Shown one piece after another: positions 53,618-64,000 of a stretch of DNA of 64,000 bases. How positions within the stretch are numbered: position 1 is the first letter of the stretch; each line of letters begins with the position of its first letter. The translations under genes were made by a program, and so were the position numbers. The stretch comes from Diplonema papillatum (lineage: Eukaryota; Euglenozoa; Diplonemea; Diplonemida; Diplonemidae): assembly GCA_030068145.1 (NCBI GenBank), contig JAPJBO010000003.1:124001-188000 (forward strand), in the 5' to 3' direction. Below the pieces are notes generated by a model. It was not told the origin of the DNA. It saw only the letters and a list, made by a program, of their open reading frames with translations, and made no database searches.

Positions 53618-55053
53618 ACCGCAGGACACAGCCATAGCGGCCTCCGGAAGCCCGCACTTGTGCAACTGGGTGCATACGGTCATCACACTATCACGTCCTG
53701 TCGTTCACCGTCCTTCAACGCGATGCGGTATCGGGTTGCTGAACTAGGAAGGAACACTAGGAAGCAGAACTAGGAAGCAGCACAAGGAAGCAGCATCGTG
53801 GTACCCCCCTCAAAGCGTACTGCAACCTGTTGCCTGCGACTTTCGTTTTGGCGAACCGTTTCTCCTTCGGGGTGGGGATAAACTGCCAGCCCACAGTGAC
53901 CCATCTGTGCAGCGTCTTCATGATGCCGTGCCCGGGGCTGTCTCGAGCAAGTTGTCCCTGGGAAAAAGGCCTGCCCCCCCTAGCAAGAGTTCTTCAGGCT
54001 CTCGTCGGGGGGGGGGGGTCCGCGCCCTCCCGCTCATCCGTGCCTCCCTTCTTGCTAGCATCGCCGATCGTTTCCGCGCGCTTAGCGGGCTGCGGCTTTC
54101 CAGCCGGAGCAGCCTTTAAGCCTAGACATATGGAACCAGTGTTCGGTTACTTTCTTCAAAGAAAAATAACCTACGCCCACATAGCCCTTACTTGCTCCTA
54201 AGAGAACCCATTCCGCGAAGGTCACCCGGAGACCCTAAAATCCCGGAATCAGCAAACTTTAGCTCTAAAAATGAGGAGTTCGTTCGGATTCGAACCACTG
54301 CTCCGGTGGCAGCAACACTTTTGCAACGCTGCTCAAGGAAGTATTTGCCGGCATTTTATGTGCATTTCGATATAAAATTAGATCCCTCAAGCCACTCGTG
54401 TGTGTGTGTGTGTGTGTGTAGGGCCACCACGTCTTACCGTTCACTATTTACAATCGCATTTCCCCAGCAGAAGGAAGTCGATCTAGGTAGCGGGAAGAGG
54501 AAAAAAGGAAGGATTGCTTGCAGAACCACTATCCAGGAAAAAAGGAAAAAGGCCGCTCCGGTTCCAGGAACGTGACGGTCACCCGCAGCTTGCAAAGCTT
54601 GAGTCGGAGGCAGCACAGTGCCACAACTCCGTCCGCTCTGCCCTGTGGCTGACCGTCTCGACGAGCTTGTGTTCAGCGCAAGCGCCAAGCCCCAAGGTGC
54701 GCCACGCCTTGTTTGCTTTAGTTTGGGAAAGCGGTAGCCACTTGACCCGTAGGCCCGTGGCTCTGCAGTACCGCGAACACGTGAAGCTTGGCTCCCGTGT
54801 AGCAGACTTTCCCTCGTACCAAACCCCTTTTCACCACCATCCAACGAAAGGAAATATCAAGAAACGTCGAAAAGACACCTGACTGCACACCAACCTCGGT
54901 TGCTCGCCGGCAGCACAAAAAGAAAACGCCGAACGGACAAAAGAAGCCACCGACCTCCGGCGGTGAAACAGGAGGACAAAAGGGCACATGGCAGGCTGTC
55001 CGTCATGGTCGAAGGAAAAGGGCAAGCTGGTGCATTGCGAGTAGACTTAGGAT
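53618..55053. other. Intergenic region with a SINE-like copy
   Basis: Contains a GT microsatellite near 54,400-54,420 and a G-run near 54,009. Otherwise I see no gene. A GGATTCGAACC motif at 54,284 resembles a tRNA B box on the minus strand, but no cloverleaf folds around it. Confidence 0.5.
54545..54822 (-). repeat. SINE-like dispersed repeat, copy 4
   Basis: Antisense copy spanning GGTTCCAGGAACGTGACGG to CTTTCCCTCGTACC. It is closest to copy 2. Confidence 0.78.
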
Positions 55054-58000
55054 ATGCCGCGGGTTTCGCTGCTCGACCGCTGCACGAGCGAGCTGTTGAA
55101 AGCTCAGGCGGAGCAGTCGGGGCCGCCTGCTTTGTTCGGGGGCGACCCGCAGGCGCGCGACACGCCTACTTTGGCGCCTTCTCGGACGCTGTCCGTGGTG
55201 CCCCCGCCTCATCGCATCCACTCATTGTCCGAGCAGGACGGCCTCCTTTCCTTGGCACCGCACCGCGGGGGCAGGCATTCCTCTGGAACCACCCACCGTC
55301 CTGCCGGTCACCTCACTGCTGTGCCTTTTAGCCGGCCGGAGCCCCAGTGGCCTGGCTTGCTCGAACTCCTCCAAGGCCTGTACCCCAGCTGCCAATCCGA
55401 ACCAACGGCCGAAGGCGAAGATTCCAGCAGCGGCAGGGCGCACACCGCGCCGATACACTGCAAACCTCCAGCCAACGGCAAGCACAAGGCCGCCCTGCCA
55501 GCGAGGCTCCGGTACCAGAGGCCGGCGGGCGATCGTCCGTGCGACGAACCGGCGAGCAAGCCGATTCAGGGCACTGGCAGCGGGTTGCTGGCTGGGTTGT
55601 CCCCTGTCACGGCACCCGTTCTGACCGGTGTGTTCGACGACATACAGTCGCTCCAACAGGAGCTGAACGCGACGCAGCTGCTGGCGACCGCCCCCGAATC
55701 GCCACGGGACCGGCGGAGGCGCCGCACCGGCCGCCCGTGGACTTCGGTGACTTCTCCCACGCCCCCTGGCTCGCGCAGCGCTACTCAGGTATTCGCTTCC
55801 GTGTCGAACTCCTGGGACACAACACTGATCCGGTAGTTGCACCCGGAAGTGCTCAAAGGGGCCCATATATTTCTATATACCCTGGGGTAGCTGGTTACTC
55901 GGGTTGGTCATTTTTAGTAGTAACACCCTTGCGGGTTGCCCTTCAATGGATTGCGCAGGCTAAAAAGACGTAGGCAGCGTGTTTTGGTGGTTGATCAGAA
56001 TTCCTCACCTGAATATGCACAGGGTATATACAAGTGGGAAAACGATCAACCGGCACGCACATTTCTTTTCGCGCATCAACGGCATGCCGCCGCGACAACC
56101 AACTAATTCCGGGGGCTAATGGCAACACGTGCACAGTGCGCTGCTCAGGGTAGTTGAAGGCCTGTCAGCAGTCCCGAGGGACGATAGTACTAATGCAGTC
56201 TCTTCCTAAACTAATTGCGGGGAGTACGCCCTCGTCCTTTTGTCATTCCGTCGGGCACTGTTCTCTCGACACTGTGGGCCCGCGCTATCGGGTCACGCAA
56301 CGTTAGCAGCACGCGCGCCCTGCCGCCACCCCAAAACCTGTGGTAGTGGGAAACCCCGTGCGCACATACAGAGCTCAAAGCTGCCCGCATCACCACAGCA
56401 TCCACCCTCTGCCCCGCTATCCCCGCAGACCGCGCGAAGGGCAGCTGGATCGTCTCCATCGCCAACGCGGCACTCGGCACGTCCGAAACCGTGTCGTTCT
56501 GGGGTACCCCTGACACCGCGCCGACGGACGCGTGGATCGCCGGAACCAGAGTCGAGGCTCCGGCCGGGGACGTTGTAGCGGTGCTCGGCGCCGCACTAGC
56601 AGCTAGTGTGGTGTCGTGGTACCTACGTATCATACATGTAACCCCCGACAAATTTGTCGGGGAAGTCGGGGAAAATCGGGGGGGTTTCACTGTAGTGCAC
56701 CGGCTGGGAAAAGGTTTTTTTTCGGCCCATTGGCATGACTACCAATTGAAAGGCTGAGAAAGAAAATAGAATTTTGAGAAATGGCGAACGAATGGAAAAA
56801 TAAATGTTAGCCGAGGCACGTCTTGTGCGACCCGGTCAGCTTTTGTGGCTGCTTTGCGAGTATTTCGCTCAACGCCCGCGCTTCCTTGACAACTGCCGGG
56901 GTTGGCATTCGGACTGCTTTTAGTTGCGCGGGCTTTCGGTTCGACGCTGCGCTGCTTCCTTGTCGTGTCTTCGATAGACACCAGCTTCTTCTTTTTAGCA
57001 CTCTTATTTTCTGCGGGGCCGTCCTGCTGTCTTCCGAGGTGGTGAAGCAGCATGCAGAGTTTTGTTCAGCCAACGGCTTTCCGCTGAAGAACAAGGAAAT
57101 CCGGGACGGGCTAAACAGTCGGCGGCCACGATGAAGATGTTGTTATCTTCGACAGTTAGTGCACAGCTGTCTGATCGAAGTTCGACTTCGGCGCACTGGC
57201 CAGCCATGCATACCCAGAAGAACCCTGAAGAGGGCCTATACAGAGCACCCGAATTACGGCATCTTCATCAGTCTTCGGTTCCTTCACCCAGCAATGGTCC
57301 TCCTTGAGCGAACCAGACGGTGCCTCTATCGAGGCAATGTGTGCTCTGTTTGCCGCGAGCTTCGCCGGTCAGTGCTACGCTGACAAGCACCCGCGGTACA
57401 GCCCACGACTATTGGGCATCCTACACGGGGGAGCATCCGGCACTGCAGTGCTTCGCTAAAATGTGTCTCAAGCTTTCACCGACTGACACACGTGGATTCG
57501 GCCTTCAGTACACTGAACATACTCGGAGAGAATAAAAGACGCCGCCGGTTGAAGCCGGTGATCATCGCAATGCGCGGCACTGATGCGATGTCGCAGGTGG
57601 GATTCGCGAAGATGGTTGAGTATCTTCAGAGGAGTCGGACTTGGTGAGTAGGTGTCATGGCCCGTTAGAAATAGCCGGAGAAAAATTATTCTGAGAGTAT
57701 CCCAGTTTCGAAACACGTCGAAATAGTTATTTAATGCGATGTATGCACTTGTTTTCCCATCTCTTTGCCTTGCAGACAGGTAGTGTCCAACTATAAATAC
57801 CCGATTTCCCCCGAGTTTCCCCCGATTCCCCCCGATTTCCCCCCGATTTCTGTTGAGCCATCAGACCCCCGATTTTTCCCCGATTTCCCCCGACAAATTT
57901 GTCGGGGGTTACATGTATGACGGGCTTTGCCCTTACTGTAACCCACCCAGCAGAGCGATGTGGTCATCCATCAGTTGAACGTGCGGGCGCACCACCGACA

Positions 58001-59694
58001 GGCGGTGTGGAAGCGGCGGCTGGCGGCGCTGGATAGCGAGCAGCAGACCACCGCCGCCAAACGGCGGAGCGCCAGGGAGCAGGAGTACCGAGACCAGCAG
58101 CTGCGGCTGAAGCTCGACCTGCAGCGCCGCGTCAGCCTCTGGAGCTCGGCCGTGCTCTGCCTGCGGTTCTGCATCGGCACCCGCCTCGTGGCGACCGAGC
58201 AGCAGGCACAGTTGAAGCGGAGGGCCCGGGCTCGGGCTTGCCTGTCGTTTCAGAGGTTCTTCGTGCCGTTCTGGAAAGCGCGCCGGTTGGCGAAGCGGTC
58301 GAACGCGATGATGGGCGTCGTGAAGCTCGCGCTGCACCTCATCAGGTGGAGGAAGAAGCGGTTCTGCAGGCTGGTCGATGTCGTCAGACACTTCCTCGTG
58401 TACTTCGCCAGCGACAAGCTGCTCGCGGCGCGCAGGTACCCTACTTCGCTTTTTCACGAGTCTTTCGCTTCAGTCACATTGCTTTAACATAACGGTAGGA
58501 ACTGGATCCAAGCGCATGGCAGGATGCGCACACCTTCCGAGCCCACAGCAGGAGAACTCGGATGGGTTGAGGCGGGTCTTCTCGCCCCCTCTGATCTCGC
58601 CTGGTAGGACCATTGCCGGGGAATGAAACAAGTCGCAGGCTTGCAAAACGAACAAAGGGGGAAACCCGGCGGTTTTATTAGGTGGCCGGCTTCCAATCCC
58701 CCAGAATTAAGAGTGTCGGATTTACCGTCTTTTCTGCTTCCTCCGCTTCAGACGTTACCCAGTTTTAAGCTGTGCACTTAAAATACACATGCCCACGCGC
58801 AGATACTTCCACGTTGCTGTGCGAACCCAGCGCACATTCGCCAAGGCCGTCGCAGTGCGGCGTGCGCAGCTGGCGATGCTCGTCCGGTGGATCGAGCTCG
58901 TTGAAGCGTGGCTGCTGCAGAAGGAGATCAGCGACTTCGCCGACACCGACGCCGCGGTGGACGTGGAGGCGGCGGCTGCCGCGCTGCGGGCGCCGTGCGC
59001 CGGGCGGCCCGCCCGCTCTCTGCAGCAGCGCCTGGTTTGCGGCGAGGCCGCGCCTCTTCATACCGCGCGGCAGGCGACGGCTGAGTGGAGGGTGGCGACG
59101 CAGGAGGGCCTGCTTTCCTGCGCGCAAGCGCGGCACCTGTCTCCTTTCCGGCAGATGTGCGTCCTGCGGCGGTCGAACAAGCACGCCGCGATGCTGCGCG
59201 ACCGAGTCAGCAGGGCCCACGCTGCTGGAAGGCTGCACCAAACCGGGCCACCCAAAGGAGCATCCTACTACGCAGCGGCCGCGAAGTACGCCACACGAGA
59301 CCGCCGAGTCCCCTATCACTCAAACACCGACGACGCGGCACCCAGCACCCCCCGGCGGCTGTCCAGTCTTTCGCCGTCCGACGAACTGGAAAACGACCCC
59401 CTGCCGCCGAGGTTGCGGCGCATGCGGATGACCGGTGCCATGCGGGCGCAGATTGCCTCCGACTTCTTGGGTGCCCTCCGGAAAAGCGCGCACGCTGCGT
59501 ACCATTCGGAGCTGGTTGCGCACCGCTTGACCGTCAAGTTGACGGCGGCGTCCGCCGTGAGAAGGCTGCCGGCACCTGTCCCCGGGTTTGTTAAGGTGCT
59601 CGACGCGACTTCTGAGTCGGACCTTGTGCGCAGAGTCAGGAAGGGCTTGTGCACAATCTCTCTCGAGCGGAAGATTCTGCAATCGGAACGGTAG
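55054..59694 (+). CDS. Arg/Ala-rich hypothetical protein, about four exons
   Basis: Proposed exons are 55,054-55,788, 56,429 to about 56,640, 57,954-58,435 and 58,752-59,694. The last junction is well supported: phase 2 on both sides, CGCAG|GTACCC to CTTCAG|ACGT, giving LLAAR-R-YPVLSC. Exon 2 (RAKGSWIVSIANAALGTSE) fits exon 1 only if exon 1 ends in its second frame (VDFGDFSHAPWLAQRYS), which implies a frameshift or tiny missed intron near 55,715. Exon 3 is a charged helix-rich segment, and exon 4 ends LCTISLERKILQSER. Composition resembles exon 3 of the IQ-motif gene, so both could belong to one giant transcription unit. No domain is recognised. A TIR element sits in the intron after exon 2. 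Confidence 0.48.
56628..57930. mobile_element. TIR element with TCATACATGTAACCCCCGAC ends
   Basis: The left end TCATACATGTAACCCCCGAC continues into ACAAATTTGTCGGGG and GGGGAAAATCGGGG. The right end (57,840-57,930) is its complement. An array of CCCCGATTTCCC units lies inside the right end. No duplication or transposase was found. The element makes up nearly all of an intron. Confidence 0.75.
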
Positions 59695-59715
59695 CCAGGC
59701 GTTGGCCAAGGATAG

Positions 59716-60600
59716 CCGAGTCCCCTATCACTCAAACAACGACGACGCGGCACCAGCCCTTCCCGGCGGCTGTCCAGTCCTTCGCCGTCCGACGAACTGG
59801 AAAACGACCCCCTACCGCCGAGGCTGCGGCGCATGCGGATGACCAGTGCCATGCGGGCGCAGATCGTCTCCGTCTTCTTGGCCATTCGGAAGTTGACGGC
59901 GGCGTCCGCCGTGAGAAGGCTGCCGGCACCCGTCCCCGGGTTTGTCAAGGTGCTCGACGCGACTTCTGAGTCGGACCTTGTGCGCAGAGTCCGGAAGGGC
60001 TTGTGCACAATCTCTCTCGAGCGGGAGATTCTGCGATCGGAAAGGTAGCAAGGCGTGGCCAAGAATCTAGCCGGGTCAAGCAGGGAGCCGACAACGCCAC
60101 TTCAAGAGTCGGATTGGACCGAATTGCCTGTAAAGGCTTGCGCACAATCTTTCTCGTCTGCGATCGAAAAGATCGCCAGCGTGACCAAGGGTCCGGCCGA
60201 GTCAAGCAGGCTACTTCAAGTGTCGCCAGAATCTGCATTCGCCGCGTACCGCTTGACCGTCAAGTTGACGTCCGCTGTGAGAAGGCTGCCGGCACCCGTC
60301 CCCGGGTTCGTGAAGGTGCTCGACGCAACTTCTGAGTCGGACCTTGTGCGCAGAGTCAGGAAAGGCTTGTGCACAATCTCTCTCTCGAGCGGAAGATTCT
60401 GCGATCGGAAAGGTAGCCAGGCGAGGCAAAGGATCTGTCCAGCCGAGTCCTCCAAATGATCGGACCGAATTGCCTGTAAAGGCTTGCGCTCGATCCGCAC
60501 TCGAGCGGAAGATTCCGCGATCGGAAAGATAGCAGGCGTGACCAAGGGTCCGGCCAAGTCAAGCAGGACGGGTCCTGAGTAGTCTGGCCCCAGTTGTCCA
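59716..60600 (+). pseudogene. Decaying tandem copies of the upstream gene's 3' exon
   Basis: 59,716-60,048 repeats 59,300-59,694 nearly base for base, but lacks a segment (GGTGCCCTCCGGAAAAGCGC and on) and is out of frame at first. 60,240-60,420 is a third partial copy ending in the same LCTISL-type tail. Pieces at 60,110-60,235 and 60,455-60,600 are a related duplicated unit (TTGCCTGTAAAGGCTTGCG). Confidence 0.85.
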
Positions 60601-60603
60601 GTT

Positions 60604-61513
60604 TCCACCTCATTTACACTTCTGTTTACTTCTCCTTATACCCCGTTTTGTTTGTCAGCATACAAGCGAAACGAAGCCGTGCTACCAAGATCTTGCATCG
60701 CTTCTTACCTGGGCTTGCTAGGAGCCGTCTCAAGTTTTACGCCTTCTCTGTTGAAAGCGTGATGTTCGAAGCAGGGCCTCTAGTCCCGAAGGCCGCCTCC
60801 TAATATTGGAAAAGGGCCAGGTTTGCGAAACGGATCGACAAGGCCAGTTCACAACGGCACTTGCAGATCAGAGTCACAGTTTGCAGACGAAGTAGAGTCA
60901 TGCATGCAGCACGTGGTCAGGCAGGAGCGACGAACTGCGCAGAATGAGAGCAGGCCGACCACCAAGAGCAGACCGAGGAGTCCAAGAACGATGCAACAGC
61001 ACCGACATGGAAGCACAACCCGAGAACAGCCAAGCAGGCCTCCCAGGGCCGGGAAGAGCCTACAGCGGCAAGGAACGAAGCTCTCTCGAGTGTCCGATGA
61101 AACCCTCTCTCAATACCACCCAACGACTGTGACAAGCACGCTTCATGTCGGGCGCTAACATCCGACAAGGACATGCGTGACATGACACAGCCGTGTTTCT
61201 AGAGGTGAGGTGCGAGGCTCACTCTGTCAAAGGACAATACCACTAGCGCACCGAGGAAACTGAAGTGTTGCAGTACAAAGCCCCGCCGGATGGACCCACA
61301 TTTCTTTGCGTTCAACGAAAAACAATTCCTCCCCTCATAATTTTCCGGTTTCAACCGTGGTTAGCCAGTGACGCGTCTTATTTTTTTGCGAAACGATAAA
61401 CTCTTCAATGCAAAGAAAGCACAGTACGTTATGTGAACTGTCAAACATGCGCAACACAAACCCATTCTCCAGTTCACCACGATCCAGGTCACAAACCCGT
61501 CTGTGTAAAGACA
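60604..61513. other. Intergenic region with a 5'-flank module
   Basis: 60,925-61,245 resembles 33,840-34,025, upstream of the secreted-protein gene. Both have GAACTGCGCAGAATGAG, ATGCAACAGCACCGAC, GACACAGCCGTGT and then AGGTGAG, in the same order. No gene is seen. Confidence 0.6.
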
Positions 61514-64000
61514 ATGTCTCCGGGTGCTCTCCTGCCCGTCATCACAATTTATTTGGTAGTTGCGTCGTGCAGCGCGTGCGAGACGTCGGACTTGGTGCTC
61601 GCGGGCAGGAACTACTCGTGCTGTGCAACGACCGATATGGAATCGGTGCGGGTCCACTGGGACGACATCGGCCCCGACTTGAGGATGGCCGTGTCTAGTG
61701 GAAGCGGCGGGTGGCTCGGCGTCAGCTTTCCGGAGGTTCTCGGGTCGATGGTTCCGGCGATGGGGGTGATTTACAGCAGCGACGGGCTGCATGCGTACCG
61801 GCTTGAAGATCAGTGGAGTCCCACGGCGGCGCCCGTGCCGGACGAGGGGGTCGTGCGTGCGTTGAATATGAGTGATTTGTCGCAGTTGACCATCGTCGAT
61901 GAGTTGATCGTCTCCTTCACGCTGCCCAAGCCGCCGAGCGGGTCCATGGCTTTAAACTTCGCGGGCGGCCCCCGGCTGCGGCTGGCCCACCACGCCGCGA
62001 GGAAGACGTCGGGAACGCTCCACTTCGGCAACGCCACATGGGCCCCCGCCACCCTGTTGTCGCTGTGCGATAAGTTTCCCACCGCAAGCGCGGTAGACCA
62101 ACCCTTCCAGCCTTGCTCGCCCTCGTACCTCCCCGTTCAGACGCAGGGCTCCGCGCAAACCTACGCATGCATGACCGAGACACGCGGCATGCACCTGCAC
62201 TGGTCGCACTCAAAAAGCGAAGGCCTGGTCTCGATCGCCGTGTCGAGCAACACCAGCGGATGGCTCGCCGTATCGTTTCCGGAACGTCCGGGGTTCATGG
62301 TGCCGGCGACGGGCCTGTTGTACGCTGGTGGAGGCATGGGAACGGTACGACTGGCGTCGAAGAGCGTAGAAGGCATCCAGTTTGACACAGCTGTGGAGAC
62401 GGAGCTGGGAGTGACGGACATGGCAGTCTATGATGTGGAAGACATGCGGGTGCTGGCCTTCGTAGTTGAAGACTCAGACTTGAGTGAGCCGGTTGCGGTG
62501 AACGCAGCAAGAGGGACGTCATCCAGGCTCTCTGCGCACTTCAATAATCACGTGCACGTGATAATCGATTTCTTCGGAGCCCGGTGGAAGGAGGTGTCAC
62601 ACGGACTCAGCTGTGACGTTGATGAGGAGACGCCCGTACCAGCGGTGTCTGACAGCTGCTTGCCATCGTCTGTCGTCGATCCCCTTACCAGCCTGCCTTA
62701 CGATTGCGTTACGGAAACCACGCTGCAGGGCCTTTCGATGCACTGGCGCTTCTTAGACGACAGCCTGCGCCTTGCGGTATCGACGTCTTCCCCCGGTTGG
62801 TTCTCGCTGACGTTTCCTGAGGTGATCCCTTCGATGGGCCCGGCGTTGGGGGTCATTTTCGTGGACGGGTTTCTCTTCGGCGTCGATGTGCAGGGGAGAG
62901 GCAGCCAAAACGTGCAGTTCAACGCGACGGTGCTCGACGTCCTCGAGCTTTCGAATGTGAGCTACGCGAGCGAGGCCGGCGTTCAGGTAGTGCACCTGAC
63001 GCGGCCGAAGAAGTATTTTGAAGGGGACGTTAACTTGAACGTGGCCCGGCACTACACCGACGTGCAGTTCTCGAACCATTACAACGAGCGGCGGTCTTTT
63101 TCGATGAACTTCGCCACGGGCCGCGTGACGGCCGCGGGCGGCGACGCCGCGTACTGGAGGAGGCTGCACGGGGTGCTGATGGTGGTCGCCTGGTGTTACT
63201 GCGTCCCGGCCGCGATCTTCTTCAAGCGGTTTGGCCGCCCGTTCGGCCTGGGGAACAGCATTTCCGTCTTCCGGGTGGGATCCGCCTTCGCGCTCCACGT
63301 CGCGCACGCTCTAGCTGGCGTCGTGCTGGTTGCCGCAGGCGTCGTGATCGCGGGCACTCGGTTCGATAGCGGCGAGGGGGATGATGTGAGGAAGCATGTG
63401 GTGTTGGGATATGCCATCGCGTGGGCCACCCTCACGACGGCGCTGATCGGGGCGCTCGGCCCGCTGTTCATGCCGAAGCACGATTCCCCTGGGCGACGGG
63501 TCCTGCGCGTGGTGCACCCGTGGCTCGGACGATCTGTCGCTCTGCTCGCCGTCTTCCAGTGCTTTTCGGGCTTCGAAAAGCTCCGCCTCTCGGCGCCGGG
63601 CGACGCCGACACGCTGCGTACCGCATCGATCGCCGCCTTGGCGGCGGCCGCCTCCCTCGCCGCACTGCTGGTGCTCGTCACGCGGGTTTACCTCCTCGTC
63701 CCGAAAAAGGGCAGCCGGAAGGCCTGGCAGACCAACCGGATCAGCTGGTACGAGGTGACCGAGCACAAAACGGTCGATGACCCGTGGATCGTGATCGAAG
63801 GCCGCGTGTACGACGTGAAGGACCTGCTCCCCATCCATCCGGGGGGCAAGCAGCTGCTCGTGACGCGGATCGGCGACGACGGAACCGACGAGTTTCAGAA
63901 GCACAGCGACGAGGCCCGGCGCATGATGCAGCAGTTCTTCATAGGGGACCTCGAAGATGAGCGGATGGTGAGCTCCATCGACCTCGCGACGTGCATCGCC
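61514..64000 (+). CDS. DOMON-cytochrome b561-cytochrome b5 membrane protein (3' end outside window)
   Basis: The frame is open from ATG at 61,514 through the window end (829 codons). Residues 1-21 form a signal peptide (MSPGALLPVITIYLVVASCS). Three DOMON-like units follow at about 35-190, 215-375 and 395-525. Each begins with a Cys-containing strand (YSCCATTD, YACMTETR, YDCVTETT) and has a GW...SFPE...M.PA.G block. A multi-pass cytochrome b561 core lies at about 545-735, with likely heme ligands among His551, His594/597 and His667. The tail (about 745-829) is a cytochrome b5 domain with WIVIEGRVYDVKDLL and HPGG at 774-777; the second heme His is in EFQKHS. Such CYBDOM proteins move electrons across a membrane, often for ferric or monodehydroascorbate reduction; the fused b5 domain is an unusual addition. 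No introns are seen. Confidence 0.85.
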   Translation, partial: MSPGALLPVITIYLVVASCSACETSDLVLAGRNYSCCATTDMESVRVHWDDIGPDLRMAVSSGSGGWLGVSFPEVLGSMVPAMGVIYSSDGLHAYRLEDQWSPTAAPVPDEGVVRALNMSDLSQLTIVDELIVSFTLPKPPSGSMALNFAGGPRLRLAHHAARKTSGTLHFGNATWAPATLLSLCDKFPTASAVDQPFQPCSPSYLPVQTQGSAQTYACMTETRGMHLHWSHSKSEGLVSIAVSSNTSGWLAVSFPERPGFMVPATGLLYAGGGMGTVRLASKSVEGIQFDTAVETELGVTDMAVYDVEDMRVLAFVVEDSDLSEPVAVNAARGTSSRLSAHFNNHVHVIIDFFGARWKEVSHGLSCDVDEETPVPAVSDSCLPSSVVDPLTSLPYDCVTETTLQGLSMHWRFLDDSLRLAVSTSSPGWFSLTFPEVIPSMGPALGVIFVDGFLFGVDVQGRGSQNVQFNATVLDVLELSNVSYASEAGVQVVHLTRPKKYFEGDVNLNVARHYTDVQFSNHYNERRSFSMNFATGRVTAAGGDAAYWRRLHGVLMVVAWCYCVPAAIFFKRFGRPFGLGNSISVFRVGSAFALHVAHALAGVVLVAAGVVIAGTRFDSGEGDDVRKHVVLGYAIAWATLTTALIGALGPLFMPKHDSPGRRVLRVVHPWLGRSVALLAVFQCFSGFEKLRLSAPGDADTLRTASIAALAAAASLAALLVLVTRVYLLVPKKGSRKAWQTNRISWYEVTEHKTVDDPWIVIEGRVYDVKDLLPIHPGGKQLLVTRIGDDGTDEFQKHSDEARRMMQQFFIGDLEDERMVSSIDLATCIA

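Overview
The window is nuclear DNA of a eukaryote, probably a unicellular alga or other protist. The host genes have GT-AG introns and GC-rich coding sequence. They sit in a sea of retroelements, foldback DNA, satellites and small inverted-repeat transposons. I could not place the lineage further; the mobile elements (Penelope-like, DIRS/Ngaro-like and Crypton-like) are of kinds common in algae and protists.

Bases 1-18,100 are a nest of elements. Two inverted copies of a tyrosine-recombinase (YR) element lie inside a 30-bp satellite. The minus-strand copy has been hit by (a) a Penelope-like element (PLE, 1052-7273) with direct terminal repeats, (b) a small 4-bp-TSD element (7298-7509), and (c) another copy of that small element (8276-16360), which itself received a complete DIRS/Ngaro-like retroelement (8443-about 16312). 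That retroelement carries a 58-bp satellite with yet another small element in it. The plus-strand copy (about 16,850-17,815) is internally deleted, but it preserves the empty target sites for insertions (a) and (b). The PLE protein is unusual: GIY-YIG nuclease, reverse transcriptase, an OTU-type cysteine protease and a C2HC zinc knuckle in one 1,534-residue chain.

Bases 18,100-32,640 hold satellites, more small elements, a second YR element with its own ORF1 (20,609-22,732), arrays of TGACGCGTCA palindromes, a 3.1-kb region between inverted arms (24,507-27,650), an ORF with a 63-bp palindrome (27,643-28,365), an 827-codon ORF with transposase-like motifs (29,339-31,822), and a PLE terminal-repeat remnant with a TA-targeted insertion.

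Bases 32,640-64,000 are gene-bearing. A two-exon gene for an unknown secreted protein (34,705-38,403) has a foldback element as its intron. A 4.7-kb TIR element (39,540-44,197) contains a mariner-like MITE. An about 2,000-residue IQ-motif protein (45,987-53,617) follows, then a multi-exon Arg/Ala-rich gene (55,054-59,694) whose 3' end has been tandemly duplicated and has decayed. The window ends inside a membrane redox protein (61,514 onward) with three DOMON-like domains, a cytochrome b561 core and a cytochrome b5 domain. No bacterial features, operons or CRISPR arrays are present. Exon structures are predictions from splice consensus and phase only.
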